A stretch of 64,000 bases of DNA from Allobosea lupini (GTDB lineage: Bacteria > Pseudomonadota > Alphaproteobacteria > Rhizobiales > Beijerinckiaceae), in the NCBI RefSeq assembly GCF_900109525.1, contig NZ_FOAN01000012.1, forward strand, positions 45,257 through 109,256, in the 5' to 3' direction. The position numbers and the translations under genes were made by a program. The notes beneath the pieces are model-generated. The model did no database searches. It was not told where the DNA came from and saw only the letters and a list, made by a program, of their open reading frames with translations. This document shows positions 26,100 to 35,074 of the stretch, in pieces. The first letter of the stretch is position 1. Each line of letters opens with the position of its first letter.

Positions 26100-26244
26100 T
26101 TCTGCTTTCCAATTCCCAGTGTCGACGATGTGGTGACGGGGTTGCAGGCGATGCGCACGCGCCGCCACTGCGAAAAGCTCGTCCCGTCCCGCTTGGAAAA
26201 CAATGGGCGATCATGGAAGATGGTCCGCCGATTCTGGAAAATGC

Positions 26245-27138
26245 ATGGACTGGAACGATCTGCGATATTTCCTCGCCGTGGCACGGACGGGCAGCCTTAC
26301 GCTGGCTTCGTCCAATCTCGGTGCGAGCCAGTCGACGGTCAGCCGGCGGATTGCGGAGCTTGAGAAGAGCATCGGCGCCAGCCTTTTTCGAAGGCATCAG
26401 ACCGGCTATTTCCTGACCGATACGGGGCAGGAGGTCCTGCGCCATGCCGAGCTGGTCGAGGACAGCGTCATGGCGCTGGAAAGAGCCGCTGCGGGGCTCG
26501 ATCGAAGCCCGGTGGGGACGGTGCGGCTGGCCACATCCGACAACCTGGCCACCGACCTCGTCATCCCGGCTCTTCCGGCCTTCAGGGAGCGATATCCCGG
26601 AATCTGCCTTGAAATCTTGACCAGTACAGCGACGGCAGAACTTGAACGACGAGAAGCGGACATCGCGCTTCGCGTCGTGAGACCGTTGCGCGGGAACCTG
26701 AAAATCCGGCGGGTCGGGCATATGACCTATTCGGTCTACGGCAGCAGGGATTATGTCGAGCGCCATCCGGCCCAGTCTGGCGAACCGCTCGGAGGCCGCT
26801 ATGCGATCGCCTGGGACGCGTCCCACGCACATCTGCCGGCTGCAACATGGCTGGCTCGGGAGCATCCCGGCTGCCGGATCGCCATGATCACCACCAGCCT
26901 CGCCACGCAGATCGCCGCCGTACGGGCTGGCCTCGGCCTTGCCGTCATTCCAGATTTTCTCACTGTGAACGAGGACTTCGTCCGCGTGATTCCGCCAGAG
27001 CGGATGTTCAGCGCAGAGGTCTGGCTGGTCACCCACGCCGACCTTGCCGCGTCCGCACGTATCCGAGCGCTGGCGGATTTCCTCTGCGTTGAGGTGATGC
27101 AACGCAATCGCGACCTTCGCCTGCCCGAGTTGGCTTAG
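26245..27138 (+). CDS. LysR-family regulator divergent from aldo/keto reductase
   Basis: A 297-residue LysR protein starting at ATG 26245 (MDWNDLRYFLAVARTGSLTL). HTH: ASSNLGASQSTVSRRIAELE. The effector domain begins PVGTVRLATSDNLATDLVIP. This subtype (first residues MDWNDLRYFL) usually controls a divergently encoded enzyme, here the aldo/keto reductase 145 bases away. The inducer is unknown. Confidence 0.88.
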   Translation: MDWNDLRYFLAVARTGSLTLASSNLGASQSTVSRRIAELEKSIGASLFRRHQTGYFLTDTGQEVLRHAELVEDSVMALERAAAGLDRSPVGTVRLATSDNLATDLVIPALPAFRERYPGICLEILTSTATAELERREADIALRVVRPLRGNLKIRRVGHMTYSVYGSRDYVERHPAQSGEPLGGRYAIAWDASHAHLPAATWLAREHPGCRIAMITTSLATQIAAVRAGLGLAVIPDFLTVNEDFVRVIPPERMFSAEVWLVTHADLAASARIRALADFLCVEVMQRNRDLRLPELA

Positions 27139-27177
27139 GCCGGACGGCATCTGGCGCCTGGACCTGCAAACGCGTCC

Positions 27178-27501
27178 TCAGTTCGGCCGCATCTTCGAGG
27201 AGGCATCCTCGCCCACGACGGTGGCCCACTCACGAATGCGCCACTCCCGAACGAGACCATTGTTGATATAGGGATCGTCCTTCACGAACCGCTCGACGAT
27301 CTCCGGGCTATCTCCCTTGAAGAGAATGACACCCGTATCCAGGGGATCGGTCAGTGCTCCTGCCAAAACCAGCTCTCCGCGCGCAGCGGCGGCCCAGGCC
27401 TTCTTCAGATGTTCATCCCGAAACTCCGGCCGGCGGGCCTCGTAGCTGTCTGAGAATGCAAGGAAGAGAACATAGTGTTTCACGGCATTGTTGCTCCTCA
27501 T
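27178..27501 (-). CDS. YciI-like protein
   Basis: A 107-residue protein of the YciI/DGPF family (HYVLFLAFSDSYEARRPEFR, DEHLKKAWAAAARGELVLAG, LFKGDSPEIVERFVKDDPYI and NNGLVREWRIREW). The conserved His (DEHL) and Asp of KDDPY are present. ATG 27501 fits the family length better than an upstream start at 27567. Members are small dimeric proteins related to muconolactone isomerase; the function is unproven. It converges with the LysR gene. Confidence 0.85.
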   Translation of the reverse strand: MRSNNAVKHYVLFLAFSDSYEARRPEFRDEHLKKAWAAAARGELVLAGALTDPLDTGVILFKGDSPEIVERFVKDDPYINNGLVREWRIREWATVVGEDASSKMRPN

Positions 27502-27876
27502 ACAATGTACAGTCTGAGCGGAGGCACGTGGGCCACGAAGGCGCTTGCTGTCGCGATCAAATGTCACCTCGGCGGGCCTTCAGAAAACTTGGTCAGATCA
27601 GGTTTGTCCAAAACCCTTGCTCTAAATGGGCGCTAAACATTACACCGCCCAAGGCGTGCGTCAGACGCCGATTTGTCGGTGCAGTGCGGACGATAGGTAC
27701 GTAACTAGCGATTTCGCCCTTCTTAGTCCGTGTCACAATTCGCCGATCCGAAGCATTTGGCGCCCCACAAGCCTAACCCTTGCGGACTGATAGGACGCCG
27801 AGCTCGAAGTATTGGTAGCACCAACTGCGGCCATTAAGGCCAGTGCGCCCGAACCAGGCATCGGTTGGGCAACATG
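27502..27876. other. Gene-poor stretch
   Basis: No gene or known fragment was recognised. Reading frames are short and base composition is slightly AT-richer than the flanks. It lies between the YciI-like gene and a truncated Crp/Fnr gene, so it may contain decayed sequence. Confidence 0.45.
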
Positions 27877-28101
27877 CTACCTGACGCTATTGTTCAAATC
27901 TGCGCCCTGTGGCAGCGGTCGCACCAGCGCAATCAATCCGTGTTCGACGCGACGAAGCTGCTCAATGGCGTCGCCTTTGCGGAACAGCGTTTCGCCTGCC
28001 GCCAGACAGCGTTCGCGACCGTGCTCGACCCAGAATTCCTGCAGCGCGAAGTCGGACATGATCATGATCAAGTTCTGTCCCGCGATTGCCAGCCGCATCA
28101 T
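27877..28101 (-). pseudogene. N-terminal stub of a Crp/Fnr-family regulator
   Basis: A 74-codon frame starting at ATG 28101, overlapping the stop of the RND pump gene in ATGA. It encodes the start of a cyclic-nucleotide-binding domain: AAGETLFRKGDAIEQLRRVE, then HGLIALVRPLPQGADL. The family-like sequence stops abruptly after PQGADL; six codons later the frame ends. The rest of the sensor and the whole DNA-binding domain are absent. It is a truncated gene; a stable protein product is unlikely. Confidence 0.7.
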
Positions 28102-31100
28102 ACCATTTCGCGTTGCTCCTGCAGCGCCTCAAGGTCGGCGGAGCGTTCACTCGACGTGCCATGCACCGCTGCGGGCAACGGTCTGCGGCCCGAGTGTGCC
28201 TCATGGCTCCGGTTGGCCGGCGTCGGAGAGATTCTGAACCAGGCAGCGTAGAGAGCCGGCAGGAACAGCAGGATCAGCACGGTGCCGATGGCCGTCCCGC
28301 CGATCAGGGTGTAGGCCATCGAGCCCCAGAAGACCGAGTGGGTCAGTGGAATGAAGGCGAGGACTGCCGCAAGAGCGGTAAGAATGACGGGCCGCGTCCG
28401 CTGCACCGTCGCCTCGATGACCGCACGGTAGTCGTCTAGCCCTGCGGCCCTGTTCTCCTCGATCTGGTCCGTCAGGATCAGCGTGTTACGCATGAGGATG
28501 CCGGCCAGGCCGATGAGGCCCAGGATCGCGTTGAATCCGAATGGCTGGTTGAAGGCGAGCAGCGTCGGAACGACGCCGATTAGACCGAGCGGCGCGGTGA
28601 ACAGCACCATCGTCATCATGGAGAACGACCGCACCTGGAGCATGACCACGATCAGTGTGATGGCGATCATCAGCGGGAAGATTTTCGCCAGCGCGTCGTT
28701 GGCCTTGGCCGCTTCTTCGATCGAGCCGCCCATGTCGATGCGGTAGCCCGCTGGAAGCGACGCGATCAGCGGCTGGAGCGCGGTCAGGACCTGCTTGGAG
28801 ACTTCCGGAGGCTGGGTCGCTTCGTTGATCTCCGAGCGCACCGTGATCGTGGGCACGCGATCGCGGCGCTTCAGCATCGGTTCCTCAAAGCGGATTTCTG
28901 AATGCCCGACCTGATCGAGCGGAATCTGTCGACCATCGCGGCTGATCAGGGAGAAATCCGCGAGCCGCGTCGGATCGAGGCGCTCGGGGCCGGCGCTGCG
29001 CGCCACGACGGACACATGACGGATGCCCTCGCGAACCTGCGTGACGGCGACACCGCTGAGCAGGAACTGAAGCTGCTGGCTGACCTGCGCCGGAGAGAGT
29101 CCGATGAGATTGAGCCGGTCCTGGTCCGGCACGAAGCGCAGTACGGGCGTGCGGTTCCCCCAGTCGCGGTTGGCTTCCCGGACGTCGGGCACTCCGCGCA
29201 TGATCTCTAGAGCACGCTCGGAGATCGCATAGAGCTGCGCCGGATCAGGGCCGGTCACGCGGAATTCGACCGGGAACACTGAGGGCGGGCCAAACACGAA
29301 CTGCGTCGCGCGGACATATGCTTCGGGCGCCAGCCCCTGCGAGATGGCTTGCCGGAGGCGTTGCTTCAGCGCCTCGCGGGTGCCTGCATCCGGCGTCAGA
29401 ACGACGATCTTGGCGAAGGCCGGGTCGGGGAGCTCGGGCGACAGTGCCAGGAAGAAGCGCGGCGCGCCCTGGCCGACATAGCTCGTCACAATCTTGGCTT
29501 CGGGCTGCCTGTCGAGCCAGCGCTCGATCTTCGCGACCGCGGCCGTCGTCGTCTCGATGCTGCTGCCCTCAGGCAGACGCACCTCGACGAGCACCTCGGG
29601 TCGGTCCGAGGTCGGAAAGAACTGCTGCTTCAGGCCGCCCATCCCGACGCCGGACACCACGAAGGCGACGGCGACGACCGCGCAGGTCAGAACCTTATGA
29701 TCGACCGCGTAGGTGATGAGTGTGCGTAGGCGGCGGTAGTTTGGCGTGTCGTAGATCGCCGCGTGGCCGCCGGGAACCGGCTTGATCTCTGGCAGCATCT
29801 TGACGCCGAGATAGGGCGTGAAAACCACCGCGACGATCCATGAGACGATCAGGGCGAAGCCGACGACCCAGAAGATGTTGCCGGCATACTCGCCGGCCGT
29901 CGAAGGGGCGAAACCGACCGGCAGGAAGCCGGCGATTGTGACAAGCGTGCCCGAGAGCATCGGCGCCGCGGTATGGCTCCAGGCATAGGCCGCGGCTTTG
30001 ATGCGATCCATGCCCTCCTCCATCTTTACCACCATCACCTCGATGGCGATGATGGCGTCGTCGACGAGAAGCCCGAGCGCGAGGATGAGCGCACCCAGCG
30101 TGATCCGGTCGAAGAAGCGGCCGGTTTCCAGCATGATGAAAAACACAACGGCCAGCGTCAGCGGGATCGCAGCCGCCACCACGATGCCGACGCGCCAGCC
30201 GAGGCTGAGCAGGCTGACGAGAAGCACGACGCCGAGCGCCATCGCGAACTTCGTCATGAACTCGTCCACGGCCGAGGCGATGTTGACGGCCTGGTCGGTC
30301 ACCTTCTCCAGCGAGATGCCGAGCGGCAGCGCCCGGCCGATGGCCGCCGTCCTGGCGTCGAGCGCCTTGCCGAGAGCCAGCCCGTCCCAGCCGTCCTGCA
30401 TGACGGCGGCGAGTATCAGGCTGGCTTCCCCGTGGTGCCGTATGATGAAACCGGGCGGATCTTCATAGCCGCGCCGGACATCGGCGATGTCGGACAGCTT
30501 GAACGTGCGGCCGCCGGCGACGATGGGCGTGTCGGCGATCGCGCGAATGCTGTCATAGGCGCCATCGACGCGGATAAAGACGCGCGGTCCTTTTGTCTCG
30601 ACGGTGCCCGCCGGCGTCACCGTGTTCTGACGCTGCAGAGCCGAAACGACGTCCTGGACAGAGATGCCGAGCGTTGCCAGCCGCTCATGGGAGAATTCGA
30701 CGAAGATCTGCTCGGGACGCTCACCCAGAATATTGACCTTCTTGACGCCAGGAACGTGGAGGAGATCCTGCCGGATGACCTCCGCCTGCCGGGCCAGCTC
30801 CCGCATCGGCAGGCCTTTCGCCTTGAGAGCGTAGAGGGCAAAGCTGACATCGGCGTATTCATCGTTGACGAAGGGGCCGAGCACGCCCTGCGGCAGGTTC
30901 CTGGCCTCGTCGGAGAGCTTCTTTCGGGCTTGGTAAAACTCGTCCTGCACGCGTCCGGGCGGGGTGGAATCCTTCAGGTTGACGGTGAGGGACGCGAAGC
31001 CCGGTCGTGTCGTCGTCTCGACACGGTCGTACCAGGCCAGTTCCTGGAGCCGCTTCTCAAGGGGGTCGGCAACCAGATCCTGCATCTCGCGGGCCGTCGC

Positions 31101-31265
31101 GCCCGGCCAGACGGAGGTGACCGTCAGGGTCTTGATCGTGAAGCTCGGGTCCTCCGCGCGCCCGAGCTTGACGAACGCATATGCGCCGGCGGCAATGAGC
31201 AGCATGATCGTAAACAGGGTCACCGCCCGCTCGCGGACGGCGATGGCTGAGAGATTGAGGCTCAT
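28098..31265 (-). CDS. RND multidrug efflux pump, AcrB-like (HAE1)
   Basis: A 1055-residue inner-membrane drug/proton antiporter. It starts MSLNLSAIAVRERAVTLFTI and has the TM4 proton-relay pair in LGLLVDDAIIAIEVMV, the WPGATAREMQDLVADPLEKR porter start and a full set of 12 predicted helices. The C-terminus after the last helix is a long hydrophilic tail (EAHSGRRPLPAAVHGTSSER). The gene overlaps its adaptor gene in ATGA and would be repressed with it by the divergent TetR protein. No outer-membrane channel gene is present, so it probably uses one encoded elsewhere. Confidence 0.92.
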   Translation of the reverse strand: MSLNLSAIAVRERAVTLFTIMLLIAAGAYAFVKLGRAEDPSFTIKTLTVTSVWPGATAREMQDLVADPLEKRLQELAWYDRVETTTRPGFASLTVNLKDSTPPGRVQDEFYQARKKLSDEARNLPQGVLGPFVNDEYADVSFALYALKAKGLPMRELARQAEVIRQDLLHVPGVKKVNILGERPEQIFVEFSHERLATLGISVQDVVSALQRQNTVTPAGTVETKGPRVFIRVDGAYDSIRAIADTPIVAGGRTFKLSDIADVRRGYEDPPGFIIRHHGEASLILAAVMQDGWDGLALGKALDARTAAIGRALPLGISLEKVTDQAVNIASAVDEFMTKFAMALGVVLLVSLLSLGWRVGIVVAAAIPLTLAVVFFIMLETGRFFDRITLGALILALGLLVDDAIIAIEVMVVKMEEGMDRIKAAAYAWSHTAAPMLSGTLVTIAGFLPVGFAPSTAGEYAGNIFWVVGFALIVSWIVAVVFTPYLGVKMLPEIKPVPGGHAAIYDTPNYRRLRTLITYAVDHKVLTCAVVAVAFVVSGVGMGGLKQQFFPTSDRPEVLVEVRLPEGSSIETTTAAVAKIERWLDRQPEAKIVTSYVGQGAPRFFLALSPELPDPAFAKIVVLTPDAGTREALKQRLRQAISQGLAPEAYVRATQFVFGPPSVFPVEFRVTGPDPAQLYAISERALEIMRGVPDVREANRDWGNRTPVLRFVPDQDRLNLIGLSPAQVSQQLQFLLSGVAVTQVREGIRHVSVVARSAGPERLDPTRLADFSLISRDGRQIPLDQVGHSEIRFEEPMLKRRDRVPTITVRSEINEATQPPEVSKQVLTALQPLIASLPAGYRIDMGGSIEEAAKANDALAKIFPLMIAITLIVVMLQVRSFSMMTMVLFTAPLGLIGVVPTLLAFNQPFGFNAILGLIGLAGILMRNTLILTDQIEENRAAGLDDYRAVIEATVQRTRPVILTALAAVLAFIPLTHSVFWGSMAYTLIGGTAIGTVLILLFLPALYAAWFRISPTPANRSHEAHSGRRPLPAAVHGTSSERSADLEALQEQREMV

Positions 31266-32386
31266 CGCGAGGCCGCCTCGATGTTGGATGACGGCTTGAC
31301 CTGCTGGCCTTCGCGCAGGAGATGCGCTCCCAGCGAGACGATCCGACGGCCGGCCTCGAGCCCGGAGACGATGGCCGTCTCTCCGGTCACGCGGACCACA
31401 CGCACCGGCTGGAAGGTGACGAGCGACCCCGGGTCGTCCAGGCGCCAGACGCCGGTCTTGTGTCCATCGTCGAGGACCGCCCCAAGAGGCACCTCCAGAT
31501 CGGCTGCCGCCCCACTTGCCGTGATGCCGATCGTGATGGTCGCGCCGAGCGGCGCTGCGGCGGCATCGCCGTCGAGGATGTAGCGGGCTTCGTAGGTTCG
31601 GGTTTGCGGATCGGCGGAATCCGACAATTGCCGCAACATGGCCCTTATGCTCCGACCGGAGGAACCGTAGAGCGCTGCTTGCGCGACTGACCCGATCGTT
31701 GGCCGCATCGTTTCGGGCAACGCCACCACCGCCTCCCGTGGCCCGGCCTGAGCGAGCCGGATCACGACCTGCCCAGCCGCCACGACCTGGCCGGGCTCGC
31801 CCGACGTATCCACGACCACGCCGTCCGCATCGGCAACGAGGATGGCGTAGCCGAGTTCGTTCTCGGCGACTCTCGCCTCCGCATCGGTCGCGGCAGCCTG
31901 CGCGGTCGCGGTGTCCAATGCCGCCTTGGCCTGTTCGTAACGCTGGGGGCTGGCGGCGAAGCCGTGTTTGACCAGGACCGCGTAGCGCGCCTCATCTGCC
32001 TTGGCCTGGGTCAGCACAGCGCGGGCGGCCGCAGCGGCATTGCGCTTTGCGGTCAGGGCCCAGCGCAGATCGGTCTCGTCGATCCGCAGGAGCGGCTGCC
32101 CGGCTTTCACTGGCTGCCCTACGTTGACCAGCCGCTCGACGATCTTCCCGGGAACACGGAACCCGAGATTGCTCTGAACCCGAGCCGCGATGACACCGGT
32201 GAAGCGCCTCTCCGCGCGGACGACAGGGTTGGCGATCGAGACAAGCACTGTCGGTGCATCCTGGCGCGGATCGACCTTTACGGAGGCTGCGGATCTCGGC
32301 CCCACCAACATGATGGCGCCGGCGATGCCTGCGGCTGCGAGGGTCACGGCACCCGCCGCCAAAGCAAGTTTGAATCTTCGAGACAT
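31262..32386 (-). CDS. RND efflux adaptor, AcrA/MexA-like
   Basis: A 374-residue periplasmic membrane-fusion protein starting at ATG 32386 (MSRRFKLALAAGAVTLAAAG). A TTG four codons upstream is less likely. It has an N-terminal membrane anchor, the lipoyl half-motifs (NLGFRVPGKIVERLVNVGQP and VADADGVVVDTSGEPGQVVA), a short alpha-hairpin, and a C-terminal membrane-proximal domain (GLEAGRRIVSLGAHLLREGQ). It is translationally coupled to the pump. Its ATG sits 15 bases from the TetR-type inverted repeat. Confidence 0.9.
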   Translation of the reverse strand: MSRRFKLALAAGAVTLAAAGIAGAIMLVGPRSAASVKVDPRQDAPTVLVSIANPVVRAERRFTGVIAARVQSNLGFRVPGKIVERLVNVGQPVKAGQPLLRIDETDLRWALTAKRNAAAAARAVLTQAKADEARYAVLVKHGFAASPQRYEQAKAALDTATAQAAATDAEARVAENELGYAILVADADGVVVDTSGEPGQVVAAGQVVIRLAQAGPREAVVALPETMRPTIGSVAQAALYGSSGRSIRAMLRQLSDSADPQTRTYEARYILDGDAAAAPLGATITIGITASGAAADLEVPLGAVLDDGHKTGVWRLDDPGSLVTFQPVRVVRVTGETAIVSGLEAGRRIVSLGAHLLREGQQVKPSSNIEAASR

Positions 32387-32400
32387 GAACCACACCAAAA

Positions 32401-32449
32401 TAGATTGTGTTCGAAATCTATGCTGTATATAGAGTTCGAACGCAATCTA
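32401..32449. promoter_or_regulatory. TetR-type operator between pump operon and regulator
   Basis: TAGATTGTGTTCGAA (32401-32415) and TTCGAACGCAATCTA (32435-32449) form a 15-base inverted repeat with one mismatch, separated by 19 bases. Each arm ends in the palindrome TTCGAA. The centre holds TATATAG, which could be a -10 element. The site fills the intergenic space between the divergent adaptor and tetR genes, so TetR bound here would silence both. Confidence 0.85.
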
Positions 32450-32464
32450 ATTTTGAGGTTTGGG

Positions 32465-33073
32465 ATGCGCGTGTCACGGCAACAGGCGGCGGAGAACAGG
32501 AAGCGGGTGATCGAGACGGCCAGCCGGCTGTTTCGCGAGAACGGCTTCGACGGCATCGGCCTGAAGGACCTGATGGCGGGAGCAGGCCTGACACAAGGCG
32601 GCTTCTACAAGCAGTTTGCGTCGAAGGACGAGTTGGTCGCTCTGGCGACGCGTCGCGCGCTGGAGAGCGTTTCCGAGCGCTGGTCGAAGGCGGCGGCGAC
32701 GCGGCCGGACGATAGCTTGCGGGCGGTGAGCGAGTTCTATCTGAGCCAAGGCCACTCCGCCGAGCGCGCCGATGGCTGCCCGATCGTTGCGCTGGGGTCC
32801 GACGCGGCGCGGCAGGGTCCCCAAGTCAAAGCCGTCTTTGAGGCTGGGATGCTCGGCTATCTCGACATGGTCACTGGATGGCTCGGCGAGGGACACGAAG
32901 ACGAGGCGATGGTCGTGCTTTCGACGATGGTCGGCGCGCTGCTCCTGTCGAGGGCCGTGAATGACGAAACTCTGGCACGGCGCTTTCTGGAGACGGCTGC
33001 CGCCAGCGTGACCAGCGAGGATGTCGGGCGCCAGGGCCACGCGGCCGTTGTCGAGCCGGAGCGGATGCAATGA
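32465..33073 (+). CDS. TetR/AcrR-family repressor of the RND pump
   Basis: A 202-residue TetR regulator starting at ATG 32465 (MRVSRQQAAENRKRVIETAS). The HTH is LKDLMAGAGLTQGGFYKQFA. The C-terminal ligand domain (CPIVALGSDAARQGPQVKAV) is typical of NemR/AcrR relatives that sense aromatic or electrophilic compounds. It is divergent from the pump operon with an inverted-repeat operator between them. Its stop overlaps the start of a truncated MFS gene in ATGA. Confidence 0.92.
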   Translation: MRVSRQQAAENRKRVIETASRLFRENGFDGIGLKDLMAGAGLTQGGFYKQFASKDELVALATRRALESVSERWSKAAATRPDDSLRAVSEFYLSQGHSAERADGCPIVALGSDAARQGPQVKAVFEAGMLGYLDMVTGWLGEGHEDEAMVVLSTMVGALLLSRAVNDETLARRFLETAAASVTSEDVGRQGHAAVVEPERMQ

Positions 33074-33294
33074 AGGCTCCCCCTGCGGATTTGAGTCGTC
33101 CGGGCCCTTTTCCACGCGTGGGCGACCGCCTCGCTGCCAGCGCGGCTCGTAAGGTCACCAGCGATATCGTCATTCTGCTAGCGGGTCTTGCCGCGATTGA
33201 GACGCTTGCCACGAACATCATCCTGCCGGCCTTCCCGCGGATGGGGACCGAGCTCGGGCTGACCGGCGCTCAACTCGACGGAGGCAGCCGATGA
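33070..33294 (+). pseudogene. N-terminal stub of an MFS drug transporter
   Basis: A 74-codon frame coupled to tetR by ATGA. After a 28-residue hydrophilic start it encodes the first TM helix of a Bcr/CflA-like drug:proton antiporter (SDIVILLAGLAAIETLATNI, then ILPAFPRMGTELGLTGAQL). The frame then ends in DGGSR-stop: the other eleven helices are missing. The break is sharp, suggesting a deletion that joined it to the next small gene. Confidence 0.75.
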
Positions 33295-33485
33295 CGGGCA
33301 CGATCTGGTCGCGCCTCGCCGCGGAAATGAAGGCCTATGGTGAAGCGCTAGCCGCACTCGATGAAGGCCGTGCTGCAATCGACGACGCCAGACTGCGCCG
33401 CGTTGAAGATGAATTGGCTGCCTTGAAGGCACGGGTCGCTGCGATGCAGCCCGAACCGATCCCACCGAATGGGGAGTATGCCTGA
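33291..33485 (+). CDS. Small hypothetical coiled-coil protein
   Basis: A 64-residue protein whose ATG overlaps the stop of the MFS stub in ATGA. It is mostly helical with a heptad-like pattern (RLRRVEDELAALKARVAAMQ). No known family was recognised. It probably belonged to a different locus before the deletion that truncated the MFS gene. Confidence 0.5.
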   Translation: MTGTIWSRLAAEMKAYGEALAALDEGRAAIDDARLRRVEDELAALKARVAAMQPEPIPPNGEYA

Positions 33486-33784
33486 CGCGCCGCAGCATTG
33501 TGCAAATGCGGCACGCACACCTTTTTGGGGTCGTCTGCTCGGCAGCAGTAGATCGATTGATGGACGCGAGGCCTCGAAAGTCGCCGCGCAACCGCCCGAT
33601 CCGCCGCCCGCGCTGCATTGTTTGCAATGGGCAGATCGGGCTGTAACTTTCGGTTGGGCTCGACCAAGGGCGGCCGGCGACGCCTTCGCGTCTTCCCGGC
33701 GCCAGAAGCTGAAGCTGGCTCGACGCCGAGAAGGCGACGTTGGAAGCGGCCGGCCACGAGATCGCTTCTTTCAGGGCCAGCTAG
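33486..33784. other. Gap without recognised content
   Basis: About 300 bases with no supported gene on either strand; it separates the drug-efflux region from the lactonase gene. Confidence 0.4.
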
Positions 33785-34867
33785 TTACGGCAGCTCGATG
33801 ATCTCGACCCAGTTCGGATTCTTGCCGAGCGCGATCTTCTGAAGCTCTTTCAGCGCCCCGGTGGCCGGATCGATGGCATAGAGCGTCGCGGAATTCGATT
33901 TCTGGCCGGCCGCGACCAGAAAGCTCCCCCTCGGGTCTACGTTGAAACCGCGCGGCTGCGTTTCCGTCGCAAAGTTCCCCGCCGGCGTCAGGGCGCCCGT
34001 CTCGGCGTCGACCTTGAACGCGGCGATCGTGTTCGAGGTGCGCTCAGAAGCGTAAAGGAAGCGCCCGTCCGGCGCGATGCGGATCTCGGCGGCGGCCGGT
34101 GCCCCGCCGCTGAAGCCCGGCGGCACGATGCTGATGCTGCCGAGCTTTGACAGCGTGCCCCTCGCCGGATCGAAACGTTGACTGTCCACCGTGCCGTCGA
34201 GCTCGTTCACGAGATAGAGGAAGCGCTCGTTGGGATGGAAGACGATGTGGCGCGGCCCGGCGCCCTGCTTGGTTTCGACGACGGCCGGCTCATTGGGCAC
34301 GATCTTCCCCGTCACTGCGTCGAAGCGGAACTGCAGCACGACGTCCCCGCCGAGATTGGTGGCGAAGAGATGGCGATTCGAGGGATCCGTCAGGATCGCA
34401 TGAGCGTGCTTGCGCGTCTCGACGACCTGCACCGGCTCGCCCTGTGCGAAGCCCTGCGGGCTGATCGGATTGATCGCGATCTTGTGGCCGGTATAGGAGG
34501 CGCTGAGCAGAAAGCGGCCGGTCCGGTCGGTCGCGACATAGGCCATGTTGTCGGGCAGCGGCGCTGTCGAGAGCAAATCGAGCTTGCCGCTCTGCTGGTC
34601 GATGGCAAAGGAGCTGACGGAAAAGGGCTGCGAGCGCAGCGAGACATAGAGATGGCGCTTGTCGGGCGAGATCGCCATCGGCATTGCCGTGCCGCCGACG
34701 GCGACCGTCTGGACAGGCTTCAATTGGCGTGAGGATGCGTCGAGCTCCAGCACGCTGATCTCGCGGCTGTCGGCATTCGAGACGTAGACGATGGTCTTCG
34801 CAGCGGCGGGCATGGCGCCCAGGATGAGCGCAAGCAGCGCTGCCGCGCCAGTCTTTGTCCTCGTCAT
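33785..34867 (-). CDS. Secreted lactonase-family seven-bladed beta-propeller protein
   Basis: A 360-residue protein of the 6-phosphogluconolactonase/cycloisomerase-2 propeller family. A signal peptide (MTRTKTGAAALLALILGAMP AAAK) marks it as periplasmic. Blade repeats show the family pattern: IVYVSNADSREISVLELDAS, GAGPRHIVFHPNERFLYLVN, IRIAPDGRFLYASERTSNTI and TQPRGFNVDPRGSFLVAAGQ. It lies downstream of the kdgD-type gene and may open sugar-acid lactones before uptake. The intervening terminator implies separate transcription. Lactonase activity is inferred from the family only. Confidence 0.82.
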   Translation of the reverse strand: MTRTKTGAAALLALILGAMPAAAKTIVYVSNADSREISVLELDASSRQLKPVQTVAVGGTAMPMAISPDKRHLYVSLRSQPFSVSSFAIDQQSGKLDLLSTAPLPDNMAYVATDRTGRFLLSASYTGHKIAINPISPQGFAQGEPVQVVETRKHAHAILTDPSNRHLFATNLGGDVVLQFRFDAVTGKIVPNEPAVVETKQGAGPRHIVFHPNERFLYLVNELDGTVDSQRFDPARGTLSKLGSISIVPPGFSGGAPAAAEIRIAPDGRFLYASERTSNTIAAFKVDAETGALTPAGNFATETQPRGFNVDPRGSFLVAAGQKSNSATLYAIDPATGALKELQKIALGKNPNWVEIIELP

Positions 34868-35024
34868 TGTCTTCCCCCTGTCGGTCTTTCGTTGGCCATG
34901 GCTGGCGGCGCGACCTCGAGGGGCGATTATTCGGGTCAGAATCGGTCACGGACAGCTCAAAGGCCGTATCGATCCATCCAATCGGCGCATCGAAAGAGCA
35001 AGATCGCTCCGCTAAGGGGAAAAC

Positions 35025-35050
35025 GCCGTCGCCCCGATCGGAGCGACGGC
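35025..35050 (-). terminator. Rho-independent terminator after the kdgD-like gene
   Basis: GCCGTCGC (35025-35032) pairs perfectly with GCGACGGC (35043-35050). On the minus strand the stem is followed by GTTTT. It lies 25 bases beyond the stop of the dehydratase gene and before the lactonase gene. Confidence 0.65.
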
Positions 35051-35074
35051 GTCGATCATTCTCTCGAAAGAGGC

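Noticed and set aside
29973..31250. 425-codon rightward frame opposite the AcrB-like pump
   Set aside because: His/Asp/Arg-rich antisense artefact.
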